Below are positions 1 through 10,661 of a stretch of DNA of 64,000 bases, one piece after another (the stretch's first letter is position 1; each line of letters opens with the position of its first letter). The position numbers were made by a program, and so were the translations under genes. The stretch comes from Saccopteryx bilineata (taxonomy: Eukaryota > Chordata > Mammalia > Chiroptera > Emballonuridae): the NCBI RefSeq assembly GCF_036850765.1, contig NC_089491.1, positions 93,714,740 to 93,778,739 on the forward strand. The letters are read 5' to 3'. The notes beneath the pieces were generated by a model. The model did no database searches, was not told where the DNA came from, and worked only from the letters and a program-made list of their open reading frames with translations.

Positions 1-29
1 TATTTAGATTTTAATTTGTGCCATTCCTC

Positions 30-245
30 AGCATGAAGTCCCTTAATGATGCTGTGCAAGCATCACCTCTAACTTGTTGAAAAATGTTCCATCACCCTGA
101 ATAGAAACCCTGCACCTAAAAGACTCACTCCTCCTATCCCTGCAAAACCTCACCTGCTTTCTGTCTCTGCTCCTTTACCTATTCTAGACATTTTCTATCA
201 ATGGAATCTTACCATAGTGCTGTTTTCAATGCGCTCCCATACTTA
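30..245 (-). mobile_element. Decayed ancient L1 3'-end fragment
   Basis: The text resembles the antisense of an old mammalian L1 3' region: a stretch like 'ATCACCCTGAATAGAAACCC' followed by 'TATTCTAGACATTTTCTAT' and 'AATGGAATCTTACCATAG'. The match is from memory of the family, heavily diverged, and no target-site duplication is visible, so the ends are approximate. Confidence 0.45.
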
Positions 246-562
246 TTTTGTTTTTATCTGAAATAAAATTTTTTCCACTAAAAATGGAAATCCCAGGTCG
301 AATAGAGAGACAGATATAAAAAGAAAACTTTTTTAGTAAGTCTGTGCTTTATCTATGGGTAGCGACCACTCTGCTAAGTATGATCCCAGGGCCAGAACGT
401 AGTCAGGTGACAGCTTGACCTTCCTGGGCATAAAACAAACATGAGAATAATGCAGAAATCTGCAAAGACAAACCAGAAGCTGGAAAGCATTCCTTACAAG
501 GCAAGGCCAGAGAGTGGTTTACATTTCTGCAGTGCATGAACTTCCTGAAAATTGGTGTTTTC
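246..562. other. Unassigned spacer
   Basis: AT-rich DNA without a recognisable gene or repeat family. It ends in a pyrimidine run that is the reverse-strand tail of the following SINE. Confidence 0.4.
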
Positions 563-952
563 TTTCTTTCTCTCTCTCTCTTTGTTTGTATTTTTCCAAA
601 GTTAGAAGTGGGGAGGTAGGCATACAGACTCCCACATGCACCTGACGGAGATCCACCCAGCATGCCCACCAGGGGGCGATGCTCTGCCCATCTAGGGCAT
701 TGCTTTGTTGCAACCAGAGCCATTCTAGTGCCTGAGGCAGAGTAAATGGAGCTGTCCTCAGCGCCTGAGCCAACTTTGCTTCAATGGAGCCTTGGCTGCA
801 GGAGGGGAGGAAAGAGACAGAGAGGAAGGAGAAGGTGAAGGGTGCAGAAGCAGATGGGCGCTTCTCCTGTGTACCCTGACTGAGAACCAAACCCGGGACA
901 TCCACACACCAGGCTGATGATGCTGTCCTGCTGAGGCAACTGGTCAGGGCCA
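563..952 (-). mobile_element. Family A tRNA-derived SINE, reverse orientation
   Basis: Read on the - strand it has the family A order: a tRNA-like head near 952, the 'GGAGAAGCGCCCATCTGCTT' segment, 'CTTTCTCTGCC'-like pyrimidine tract, 'GGGCATGCTGGGTGGATC' and a short poly-A. The B box has decayed. Flanks 'ATTGGTGTTTTC' (551-562) and 'GTTGGTGTCTTC' (953-964) look like a diverged target-site duplication. Confidence 0.85.
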
Positions 953-1234
953 AGTTGGTGTCTTCAAAAGGGACAGAGGGCAAACACCTGCACTTTCAAT
1001 AAGAGGCAGTGCACATGCCAGTGCAAGTCAGATGATGGCCCCCCACCCTGATGAGGACACATGCACTGTAAATGCCAGTGGGAGAGCCCTGTCCCCATCA
1101 GACTGAAAGGCTTCTGGTCTGGTGGTGACCAGCCTGGAGGACAATGTGAGGATGGAGAGGCACCAACAGGTCCCTGAAAAGAAGTAGGAAAGGCCCCTCT
1201 TCTGGGGGAACAGTGTGTAAGACCCATCAAATTC

Positions 1235-2120
1235 CACAGGTGCTCAATTTCACCTGGCAGTGCTCACCCTAGGGCAGGGGTCGTCAACATTTTATACGTA
1301 CCAGCCACTTTAGTATCTCTGTTAGTAGTAAAATTTTCTAACTGCCCACAGGTTCCACAGTAATGGTGATTTATAAAGTAGGGAAGTAACTTTACTTTAT
1401 AAAATTTATAAAGCATAGTTACAGCAAGTTAAAGCATATAATAATAATTACTTACCAAGTAATTTATTTCGGATTTTCACTAATTTTGGCATAATAAATC
1501 TTTATAAAACAACTTACTATAGTTAAATCTATTTTATTTATACTTTGGTTGCTTCGCTACTGCCCACCATGAAAGCTGGAATGCCCACTAGTGGGCGGTA
1601 GGGACCAGGTTGAAGACCACTGCCCTAGGATATTATCCCAAAGAAATTCTTGCACAACTTCTCAAAGATCTATATTCAAGACTGCCCATCAGAGCCCTGA
1701 TGATATAGCCAGGAATTGAGAAAAACAAAACTGTCCATGGACAGTGATGGGACCCACCAATCCTGATCCACACGGATGATGGAAGCTGGACAGCAGCTAG
1801 AGTTGGGGCAGGAGTCTCCACGTGTTGACAGAAAAAGAGCTCAGGGGTCCTCTCACATGAGACATGTGGCCCAACATCTGAATCCATGATCCCACTTCTT
1901 AGAGCACGACCATGTGATTTCAGCTGGCAGAGAGTCATATATGAAAATCAGTCTGAGTGTAACACAGACAAAACAAACCGAGTGAGAAGGGCGGACCCTG
2001 AGAGATACCAACCAAGCCACTCATGATGCTCACCTGTGGGGTGGAGACATCAATCTCTGACCTTCTCCTTGATGTGATGTCTAATTTGTTATAATGCATG
2101 TGTGACTGTGACAGTTCTAA
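1235..2120 (+). mobile_element. Ancient L1/HAL1-like 3'-end fragment split by a hAT insertion
   Basis: Two pieces, 1235-1274 and 1623-2120, read together as the end of an old L1-type element: 'CAATTTCACCTGG...' then 'TTATCCCAAAGAAATTC', 'ATAGCCAGGAATTGAGAAAA' and 'ACTGTCCATGGACAG', with a 3' UTR ending near 'TGTTATAATGCATG'. The two halves join at the hAT target site, which supports the assignment. Assignment to L1M versus HAL1 is open. Confidence 0.6.
1275..1622. mobile_element. Non-autonomous hAT transposon (MITE), 348 bp
   Basis: The termini are inverted repeats: CAGGGGTCGTCAAC at the left and the complement of CAGTGGTCTTCAAC at the right. The flanking octamers CCCTAGGG (1267-1274) and CCCTAGGA (1623-1630) form an 8-bp target-site duplication with one mismatch, the size made by hAT transposases. 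There is no open frame that could encode a transposase, so movement would have relied on an enzyme supplied from elsewhere. The interior is AT-rich, and next to the right end it carries a small palindrome around 'CCCACTAGTGGGC'. Confidence 0.9.
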
Positions 2121-2749
2121 ATTATATATTAAAGTTGTATGTCCAGTGTTATCTGCGTATCACTCATCTATAAAGTACATTATTTAGTTTTTATTGTTAA
2201 AGAATTTATGATAAGGAAAATAAAGGTTAGTTATAGTACCATATTGAATTCTAAAGGAATTCAGAAACAAATAAAGAACAAAGTCCTTCCCGGGAGGAGA
2301 GCCCTGATACGGGGGGCTCACCATGCCTGTTCTTTCCAGGATTTTGCACATAGTGTTGGCATGTGCACGTGTGTGCTTCTGTTTTCTCGCACCCATGTGT
2401 GCATTGGTGGGTGCCTCTGTGTGTTCACATGTGTGAGCGTGTGCACCTGTGGGTGTCTGGCAGGTAGGATTCCTGGACATGTGCTCTTCCAAACCCTTAT
2501 TTCTCTCGGTGTGGACACTGCCAGTCAGAGTTGTTGGCATTTTCTGTGACTCCACATCAGAATTTCCAAAGCTCCCTGTGGTGGAACCCGGATCATTACT
2601 CATTTTTCACTTTTCTTGTTCTAATTTGTACAGGATTTTAAAATATTGGGTGCAGTTCCTATATCCGAGGAGAAAAGGAAAACATCACAATGAAAGAAAA
2701 GTGAAGAGAATGGTCACAGAGTGGGGATAAAACCAATTCTTCTGATGAG
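2121..2749. other. Unassigned DNA with a degenerate TG-rich tract
   Basis: No gene recognised. About 2340-2460 is rich in TGTG/TGTT steps (GTGCACGTGTGTGC, GTTCACATGTGTGAGC) and looks like a decayed dinucleotide repeat. The 93-140-codon open frames over it are low-complexity and overlap each other on both strands. Confidence 0.45.
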
Positions 2750-3732
2750 AGGATGCAGGTTCGAGAGCAGACGGCTCTAGAGCTGGCCCTGGTGTGTGGT
2801 CAGAAGCAGGTGCTCTGTGGCAGGAACCAGGGCAGGTTCTGCAGAGGGCTCTTCAGTCGGCGGTGGCGGGGCCTCGGGTAACTCGGCAGATGCTGCACAG
2901 GCCACCTGACTCCAGAGCTGCAGCTGGAGTGACTCCTGGAGGCGACACCCCTCCAGGTCTGGAGCGGCCTATAGACCCTCCCCTGTGTCTGGCTCTTCGA
3001 GTGAAGAGGTGGAAGCTGCCGGCTCTGTCTCCTGGGCTGGTGCTGGAGCTGTGAGAGGAGAAAAGATCCCCCACGTGCATTCCCATGTGCCCCCGAAAGA
3101 CAACACAGCCAGAGCCTTCCTCAGAAGCCACAGCACGGGACCCACCACAGGATGTCCTAGCGGCCCACAGTCCTGCAGAAGGGCGGTCTGAGTCCTGTCT
3201 GCTCCTGGCCAGCCTCTTGGGGTGCTCCCTGTGTGTCTGGTAACCCCTCCTCATCAGTTCACATACATCCGCACCCCCCACCACACCCACCTCCCCCACA
3301 GTCACACCCGTGGGTTCTGCCTCCTTGGCCACCAGGTCCTCCTGGCCAGTTTCTGGACTTGGGCATTGTGCTCCCAATATCATGTCTGAAGTGATGTGCT
3401 GCGGTGGGATACTGTGTTGCTTCCGGGGAGAAGTACTTCTCTGGCCATCCAGGGGCCCTAGATCCCCAAACCCCCAAGTGGCCACACTCACTTTGAGCCT
3501 GCTCTGGAGCTCGGTGCTGTGGCTCAGTTGCCCGTAACTGGTGGAAACGGGTGGGGCTCTCCCCCAGCAGCCTGCCGCTCTTCCATGTTGTGGGTTGAGC
3601 TCTGCAATGATCAGCAGTGAGTCTGGAGACGCCAAGCCTTGCCCTGTTGTAGCCACTGCTGCTTCTGCCCAGTGGACCTTCTGCTCCTGGATAATGCCCA
3701 GGCCTGTGTCTGCACAGATCATCTCCCAGGTG
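2750..3732 (-). other. GC-rich block with an unidentified open frame and an exon-like segment
   Basis: This is the only long GC-rich stretch in the first 20 kb apart from SINEs. On the - strand one frame is open for 289 codons (3722-2853) but the product has no domain I recognise: it is rich in Gly, Ser, Arg and Pro, with no signal peptide or membrane segment. In a different - frame, a pyrimidine tract ending CTCTCACAG (AG at 3050-3049) looks like a 3' splice site. It is followed by a Pro/Glu/Ala-rich reading (e.g. PEAPPPPTEEPSAEPALVP) down to a TAG at 2779-2777, broken by one internal TAG near 2970. It could be a decayed exon of a host gene or a GC-rich repeat. A RALGDS-like linker crossed my mind, but no RasGEF domain is visible. 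Confidence 0.3.
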
Positions 3733-3751
3733 AAATAAGATTCTCCTCCAG

Positions 3752-4088
3752 CCTGACCAGGTGGTGACGCAGTGGATAGAGCGTCAAACTGGGATGCGGA
3801 GGACCCAGGTTCGAGACCCCGAGCTCACCTGCTTGAGCGCGGGCTCATCTGGTTTGAGCAAAGCTCACCAGCTTGGACCCAAGGTCGCTGGTCGAGCAAG
3901 GGGTCACTCAGTCTGCTGAAGGCCCACTGTCAAGGCACATATGAGAAAGCAATCAATGAACAACTAAGGTGTCGCAACAAAAAACTGATGATTGATACTT
4001 CTCATTTCTCTTCGTTCCTGTCTGTTCCTATCTATCCATCTCTCTGACTCTCTCTCTCTCTCTCTGTCTCTGTAAAAAATAAATAAAT
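3752..4088 (+). mobile_element. Family B tRNA-derived SINE
   Basis: Begins CCTGACCAGGTGG and carries the B box GGTTCGAGACCC, then 'CTTGAGCGCGGGCTCATC', 'AAGGCACATATGAGAAAGC' and the CT-rich tract ending in AAATAAATAA. The target-site duplication is 'AAATAAGATTCTCCTCCAG' at 3733-3751 and 4089-4107, with one mismatch in 19. Confidence 0.95.
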
Positions 4089-4107
4089 AAATAAGATTCT
4101 CCTTCAG

Positions 4108-4268
4108 GGCTCAGGATGAACTTCTGGCAGAGGGCACCACCCACACTCCAAGTCAATCCAGCAAGCCCTGACCTGGGGTTTGAATGTGACAGACCCACCT
4201 TCTGATCTCTCCTCAGCCTGTTTCTGATTGGAGCAGAACTTCCCCACACGAACCTTTTCGAGTACGCG

Positions 4269-4309
<41 letters not shown>

Positions 4310-4756
4310 CATAGGGCTGCTCAGGTGGGATCAGAGTGGTGGCTCAGCCTGAGCAAAATCACCCTGAGCCCCCTTATGTTACCTGTGGGTCCCACCCTGA
4401 AAAGGGCCCCGGGTGTCTGGCCTGAGCCCAGACCCAACATCGTTGGCCTCGGTGGAGCATACTATCTCTTCTGTCTCTTTTGAGGCTGCAGCCTCCTGAC
4501 ACTGACATACATCAAGAGACCATCTTGTTTCTGTCAATCTATCTAGTGAAGTGAGCTAGGCAGGGGCTGTTTTACAATGTGGGTACCTACTTACCTGGGA
4601 TCAAGTTCTGTTGGACTCTGTTGTCAGAAAGTCAGTTCACTCCCTCTGTCCCCTATACAAAGGATCTTCTTGACCAGAGCAGTGAATTCGCTTCCTGGCA
4701 AAAGCCATGACTTCACTACACCAAGCAGCAAAAAATATTTCAAAAAAAAAATATTA
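4108..4756. other. Unassigned spacer with a (CA)n microsatellite
   Basis: No gene recognised. A (CG)/(CA) dinucleotide run occupies about 4265-4308. The open frames that cross it encode only Cys-Val or His-Thr repeats and are artefacts. The rest has no family I can name. Confidence 0.5.
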
Positions 4757-5572
4757 CGGAGACAAATGTCTGAGATTGTATGGCCTATGTTTTCATCTGG
4801 GAGTTTATGGATTTGAGTCTTACATTTAAACCTTGATTTTGAGGTGATTCTTTTGCATGGTTTAAGGCAGTAGCCTAGATTCCTTCTTTTGCATATATCT
4901 GTCTAGTTTTCTCAAACCATTTATTGAATACAAGGCCTTTAACCCAGTGTATGTTATAACCACCTTTGTCAAATACTAATTGACCATATAAATAGAAGTA
5001 GGTTTATTTCCTGGCTTTCTACTGTGTTCTATCAATCTATATATGTCTGTTTTATTGTTATACCATGCTTTTTGGTTACTGTAGCCTTGTAGTATAGTTT
5101 GATATCTTTTCTTTCTCAACATTATTGAGGCTTTTGGAAATCCTTGATGATTCCCTATAAATTTGTGGTAAATTTGTTCTAGTTTTGTAAAATACCTCAT
5201 TTTTTTTTAAAATAAAAATTGTATTGAATGTGTCTTTGGGAAGTATGGATAATTTAATCATGTTAATTATTTCTCTTCATAAAGTGGTATATTCTTTCAC
5301 TTATTTCTATCTTCTCCAATTTCTTTTTCAGTGTCTTATAATTTTTCAAATACAGGTCTTTTACATCCTTGTTAAAATTTTTCCCTAGTTGTTCTAAATG
5401 TGATTGTTTTCTTAGTTCCCCTTTTTGATAGTTCATTATTGGTGAATAAAAATGAGGGGTAAATGTTTTTAATTTTGATCAATTTAAATTTATTTTCCTT
5501 TACCACTTGTGTCATATTTAAGACACCTCATAATGAAAGATTGCAATTATTTACATATGTCTTATAAGAATT
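4757..5572 (-). mobile_element. Old L1 ORF2 fragment
   Basis: The antisense shows the familiar L1 ORF2 order from late reverse transcriptase to the C-terminal half: 'CCTATGTTTTCATCTGGGAG', 'AACCATTTATTGAATAC', then 'TTTGGGAAGTATGGATAATTT' and 'CTAATAAC'-like spacers. Translated - strand pieces such as SILPKDTFNTIF (L1: [10 protein letters not shown]) and QIYHKFIGN confirm the family. It is strongly diverged and truncated at both ends. Confidence 0.8.
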
Positions 5573-5577
5573 TTGTT

Positions 5578-5935
5578 GACCTGGCCTGTTGGCTCAGTGG
5601 TAGAATATCTGCCAGCATGTGGATGTCCTGGGCTTTATTTCTGGTCAGGGCACATAGGAAAAGCAACCATTTGCTTTAACACCCTTCTCCCTCCCCTTTC
5701 TCTCTGTCTCTCTCTTCCCTTCCTGCAACCATACCCTTGTTTGAGTAATTTGACCCCAGGTGCTAAGGATGTCTTCGTGGCTTTGCTTCAGGTGCTAAAA
5801 TAGCTCTGTTGCTAAGCAACAGATCAGCAGCCCAGACCAGCAGAGCATCACCTGGTACAAGGCTTGTTGGGAGGATCATGGTCGGGGTGTATACTCGAGT
5901 CTGTCTCTCTGTCTCCCCACTTCTCACTTAATGCA
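5578..5935 (+). mobile_element. Family A SINE, diverged
   Basis: Starts GACCTGGCCTGTTGGCTCAG with a weakened B box ('GGGCTTTATTTCTGG'), then 'GGGCACATAGGAAAAGC' and the CTCTGTCTCTCTCTTCCC tract. It keeps family A's later 'GGTGCTAAAATAGCTCTG' and 'AGAGCATCACCTGGT' blocks in altered form. It sits between two L1 pieces of opposite orientation. Confidence 0.85.
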
Positions 5936-6640
5936 AACATTAAAATTTTTTAAAATTGTTTTCACACTTACATTTAGTCCATGATTTGTTCTGAACAACA
6001 ACAAAATAACAATATAATTAAAATGGGCTGAGAACATGAACAGACACTTCGCCTGAATGGACATACCAGTCACCAGCAGATATATAAAAGGATGTTCAAC
6101 TTCACTAGTTATTAGAAAAATGCAAATCAAAACCACAAGAAGATAAAACATACCTGTTGAATGGCGATTATCACCATCAAATAAGTGTTACAGAGGCTGT
6201 ATAAAAAAAGAACCCCTTACTGACTGCTTGTGGGAATGTAACCTGGTACAGTCACTAACAAAAACAGTATGGAGGTTCCTCATAAATTTAATAGGGTTGG
6301 CTTGACCTGTGGTGGCTTAGTGAATAAAGCATCAACCTGGCATGCTGAGGTCGCCAGTTCAAATCCTTCAGCTTGCCTGTTCAAAGCACATAGGAGAGTT
6401 GATGCTTCTTGCTCCTCCTCCCCTTCTCTCTGTCTTTCTCTCTCTAAAATGAATAGAGTCTAAAAACATATTAAAAAATAATAGTGTTACCATATGACAC
6501 AGCAACCCCTCTTTTGATATCTATCCAAAAATGTTTAAAAAATATATTTGTAAAAATATATACATCTCTGTTTATTGTAGCAGTATGTGTGGTAACCAAT
6601 TCATGGAAACTTTGATATATGATTGGACAAATATGTCATA
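5936..6640 (+). mobile_element. Old L1 ORF2 C-terminal fragment, interrupted by a family C SINE
   Basis: + strand L1 text: 'AACATGAACAGACACTTCGC', 'AAATGCAAATCAAAACCAC' and 'ACAGTATGGAGGTTCCTC', continuing after the SINE with 'GTGTTACCATATGACACAGC' and 'CCAATTCATGGAAAC'. This is the region downstream of reverse transcriptase with the Cys-rich tail. Both parts read in the same direction on either side of the SINE. Confidence 0.8.
6299..6471 (+). mobile_element. Family C short tRNA-derived SINE
   Basis: Head 'TTGACCTGTGGTGGCTTAGT', B-box-like 'AGTTCAAATCC', then 'AAAGCACATAGGAGAGTTGA', TTCTTGCTCCTCC and a CTCTCTAAAATGAATA tail. The short form lacks family A and B middle blocks. It lies inside the L1 fragment. 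Confidence 0.85.
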
Positions 6641-7556
6641 CAATTTGCATTTCTGTGAATCTATAGATTGCTTTGGGTAATATGGACATTTTAATGATAT
6701 TAATTCTTTCTATCCATGAACATGGTATATGCTTACACGTACTTGTATCTTTTTCAATTTGTTTCTTTAGTGTCATAATTTTTTGAGTACAAGTATTTTA
6801 CATTCTTGGTTAACTTTATTTTTTGGTGTTGTATTTTTTATGGAATTGTTATATTATTTTCCTTTTTTGATAGTTTGTTATTGGTGTAAAAAATGCCACT
6901 AATTTCTGGATATATATTGTGTATCATGCTGCATTACTAAATTCATTTATTGGTTCTAATAGTTTTATTTTTATTGAAATCTTTAGGGTTCTCTCTATAC
7001 AGTAGCATGCCATCTGCTAATAATGACAGTTTTACTTCTTCCTTTTCAATATCAGTGCCTTTTATTTTTTCTTCTTTTCTGATTGTTGTGTCTAGGACTT
7101 ACAGTACTATATTGAATAGAAGTGCTGGTAGCAGACATTTCTGTCTTGTTCCCATACTTAAGGGAAACTCTTTCAGTTTATGCCCATTGAGTATGATGTT
7201 GACTATGGGTTTCTCAGACATGGTTTTTATTATGTTGAGGTATGTTCCCTCTATTCCCACTTTATTAAGAGTTTTTTGGGGAGCTGAAATTTTATCAAAT
7301 GCTTTTTCTGAATCTATTGATATGCTTATGTGATTTTATCCTTCATTTTATGTGGTGTATCTCGTTTGTTGGTTGTGAATGTTGTACCAACCTTGCATTT
7401 CAGAATAAATCCCACTGACCTTGGTGTATAACCTATTTAATATATTGTTGGATCTGGTTTGCTAATATTTTGTTGAGGGTTTTAGCATTTATGTTCATCA
7501 GGGATATTGGACAATAATTATCTTTCTTTGTAGTATCTTTATCTGGTTTTGAGTAA
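6641..7556 (-). mobile_element. Old L1 ORF2 fragment (reverse transcriptase)
   Basis: Antisense L1 running from 'GATTGCTTTGGGTAATATGG' through 'GCATCTGCTAATAATGACAG' and 'TTTTCTGAATCTATTGA' to 'GGACAATAATTATCTTTC', i.e. the palm and fingers of reverse transcriptase. At the active-site position the - strand reads LADG instead of the L1 FADD, so the catalytic pair is gone. Abrupt junctions with + strand L1 at both ends show that separate copies are juxtaposed. Confidence 0.85.
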
Positions 7557-7700
7557 AAAAATCACCTCACTTCTGCTGGAATGGCTAACATCAATAAATC
7601 CACAAACAACAAGTTATGGTAAGGATGTAGAGAAAAGAGAACCATCATGTGCTGTTGGTGGAACTGCAGATTGGTGCATTATATGTGGTATGGATAAAGT
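7557..7700 (+). mobile_element. Short old L1 fragment
   Basis: 'ATCACCTCACTTCTGCTGG', 'AAGGATGTAGAGAAAAGAG' and 'CTGTTGGTGGAACTGCAGA' are L1 ORF2 C-terminal text. It covers the same part of ORF2 as 6150-6240, so it belongs to a different copy. Confidence 0.75.
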
Positions 7701-8616
7701 ATCTTAGTTTGGGTCCCTAGAAACAGAAAAGGGCTATTGTGTCAGGGTTTTATTAAACATGATCTTAGGAAACATTTGTCATAAAATGATGCAAGCAGGA
7801 GAGAGAATGCTATTAGACCTGAAGACACACAAAAGCCTGAAAAACAACATATAAAAATAGAAAGCAGGACCACCCTGTCCATTCCAGAGGAGAAGTGGAG
7901 ATTCTCTTCAGACTTTGGCTCTTCTTTCTCAGCAGTATGTAAAATTCACATCAAACATAACTCTCCCCATCCTCATATTTAACTCCTCACCCCAAATCAT
8001 ACCTAATAGCACATTGTACACTTTCTTCTTATCATTTATAGCTCACTGATATTGTCATATATTTCTACCAGAAGAAATGGTAAACTTTAATCAATCATGA
8101 TCTATATCCTTTCAAATATCATTTAAATTCACTCTAAAGCACTAGGCAATGATGCTTTTCAAATGTTTTAACAAAACTTCAAAATGAAGATTTGATTCTT
8201 TTTAGAGATTAGCTAGTTTTATACCCTGCTGGTTTTCTACTTAACAGCTACTCCCTCCTTTATTCTTTTCTTGACAGAGCCAAGATGTTTATCATTTTAA
8301 CACTCTTTTTATCCCAATTTTAGAGTTAGTTTTTGTTTCTAAATCCATCAGGTAGTTCTATTATCCCCTTATTTATAAACCAGAATATAAATACATCTGA
8401 ATATTTGCAACTGTGTCCTAGGGTAATGCAAAGACACAGAATAAATTTAATTAAAGAATAGTTTTTACTCTAAAGTATGACATATAAATTATGTTTTAAA
8501 CAGGTACAGATTTGTTATTGCATATATGTAGTATCAAAAAATATAAAAGTAATTATAAAGAATGAGACCATTTTGATTTATTCCAAGAGTACAGAGTTGC
8601 TTTAAGAAACAAAACC
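7701..8616. other. Unassigned AT-rich DNA
   Basis: No gene or family recognised. 7700-7990 ('TTAGTTTGGGTCCCTAGAAA' onward) has the look of an old interspersed repeat, but I cannot name it. Confidence 0.35.
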
Positions 8617-8888
8617 TTGTCTGACCAGGCGGTGGTGCAGTGGACAGAGCATTAGACTGGGAGGCAGAGGACCCAGGTTCAAAACCCCAAGGTCGCCAGC
8701 TTGAGCAAGTGGTCACTCAGTCTGCTTTGTACCCCCCCCCCCCGGCTCAAGGCACATATGAGAAAGTAATCAATGAACAACTAAGGTGCCACAACAAAAA
8801 ATTGATACTTCTCATCTCTCTTCATGTCTGTCTGTCCCTATCTGTCTCTCTCTCTGTCTCTCTCTGTCTCTGTCACACACAAAAAAAA
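8617..8888 (+). mobile_element. Family B SINE
   Basis: 'TGACCAGGCGGTGGTGCAGT', B-box-like GGTTCAAAACCCC, 'GGTCGCCAGCTTGAGC', a C10 run, 'CAATGAACAACTAAGGTG' and a CTCTCTGTCTCTGTCACACA tail. It lacks the central 'GGCTCATC...GCTCACCAG' block that longer family B copies have. Confidence 0.92.
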
Positions 8889-9195
8889 TGAAACCTCAAG
8901 AAATGCAGAAAAAAGTATGAGACCAAACCCAATACCTATATGCTATAAAACTTCCAAAACAATGGTTACTTTGTGTGATGTTAAAAAGTAAACCTTTCTT
9001 TTAGCTTTCAGGAGTTAATATTTTCATTTTAAATTGATTATTAGATATGGTTGATTTATATTGGGTTTAAACTCTAGATTTTATGTTTACTGCAATTTAG
9101 TCTTAAAACAATTTTTACTTAGTAACCAGTGCTTTTAATAATGTGGTTGATAACAAACCAGAACCTTTTTAGAAGTGTCTTATTCTTTGAGTATT
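8889..9195. other. Unassigned AT-rich spacer
   Basis: Nothing recognised on either strand. Confidence 0.4.
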
Positions 9196-9210
9196 AAAAA
9201 GTTAACTCAG

Positions 9211-9550
9211 GCCTGACCAGGCGGTGGTGCAGTGGATAGAGCGTCAGACTGGGATGCGGAAGGACCCAGGTTCGAGACCCTGAGGTTGTCAGCTTGAGCA
9301 TGGGCTCATCTTGTTTGAGCAAAAAACTCACCAGCTTGGATCCAAGGTCGCTGGTTCAAGCAAGGGGTTCCTTAGTCTGCTGAAGGCCCGCGGTCAAGGC
9401 ACATATGAGAAAGCAATCAATGAACAACTAAGGTGTCACCACGAAAAACTGATGATTGATGCTTCTCATCTCTCTCCTTTCCTCTCTGTCCCTATCTATC
9501 CCTCTCTCTGAGTCTCTCTCTCTGTCTCTGTTAAAAAATAAAATAAAATA
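9211..9550 (+). mobile_element. Family B SINE with a perfect target-site duplication
   Basis: Full-length copy from GCCTGACCAGGCGG to (AAAAT)n. The B box GGTTCGAGACCC is intact. The 15-bp duplication AAAAAGTTAACTCAG is perfect at 9196-9210 and 9551-9565, so this is one of the younger insertions in the window. Confidence 0.97.
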
Positions 9551-9565
9551 AAAAAGTTAACTCAG

Positions 9566-9961
9566 AAATACTCTAAAGGCATATTCATATAGTAAAAGAT
9601 TCAGACACACTCCTAGCCCACTCAGCTGGTGGTACAGCTACAATAAAAGTTGAAATAAAGAAAAAGAAAAGATTCATATAAGGATTTGTGTAGAGGGATA
9701 ATCTGAAGTGATTTAATATAACTTCAGTATTTTCAGTAATCTTTAAGTACTTCTGCAAAATCTGATATTACTATGTAAAGTCATTGTTTTGGGTAAATTG
9801 TCTGACCCTGTTATTAATAAAAATATATGAATTTGAAATTTTTAAAACTGAATGATTTGTGCTAACAGAAATGGTTTTATTGCTATTGTTTACTGGGTTT
9901 AATTTTCCAAAATGTTGATGTGAAGAGATAGAAAAATCTAAACTAATTTACTTGATCAGTG
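9566..9961. other. Unassigned AT-rich spacer
   Basis: Nothing recognised. 9610-9680 contains a short reading like 'CCACTCAGCTGGTGGTACAG', too short to call. Confidence 0.35.
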
Positions 9962-10661
9962 TGTTACAGGAGGCAGTTAGCTGTTAATGAAGGAGACCAG
10001 AGCCATCCAGTTAAGCCTGATTAAATTGGGAAACAGTACTTTCACGATCATATCTGGAAGTAACTGGCATGGCTCAGAACAACATCCTTCCTAATCAACC
10101 AGGCAGAAAAGATAGTTTTACAGGTAACCCATGAGGTAACAGGCATGTACAGCTGGGTTAACAGGTGTGGGTTTGGAGTGAGAAGGAATTCCTTTCATTA
10201 GGTGGATGTGCAGTAGAAGCCAACATTGCCCAAAGGGATTCCTTTTACTAAGCACATGCACAGTAGGCACCAAATGACAAAGCAGAACTATGAGGCATGT
10301 ACCCTGGAAGCCAATATGGTGACCACAAAATGGGAGGAAACTAGCTTGGGAAAATCTTGGGAGAAGATTGGATAAGGGCAGGAAACCCCAGAAGATCCAG
10401 CAAAGGGACCAGACAGGGGAAGGGCACAAGCACAGTCCCAGAAGAGCCAGGTAACAGATGGATAGTTTGAAAGAAACCGTGCTCTTTTCTTAACCTAAGA
10501 AAATATATGGAGGTTTAGCAAGGACCAAAGTATCCACTACTATAGCCTACTTGCTCTCTACATCTTGGACAATGTACTATCTCTTTTCACTCTAATAAAT
10601 CTTACCAGTATTATTTAATGTCCTCCTCCATATGTGTCCCTGAAATTCCTTTCCTACAACA
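9962..10661 (+). mobile_element. Solo LTR, about 700 bp
   Basis: Ends TGTTACAGG and CCTACAACA are short inverted repeats of the TG...CA type. A polyadenylation signal sits late in the element ('CTCTAATAAATCTTACCAG', near 10592), as in an R region, followed by a U5-like segment. The orientation follows from that signal. No internal retroviral sequence and no clear target-site duplication are visible, so it is probably an old solo LTR, class I by general appearance. Confidence 0.7.

Noticed and set aside
2853..3722. 289-codon - strand open frame as a real protein gene
   Set aside because: GC-rich block, no recognised domain, other frames also open, and an exon-like signal in a different frame. 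Kept only as an uncertain feature.
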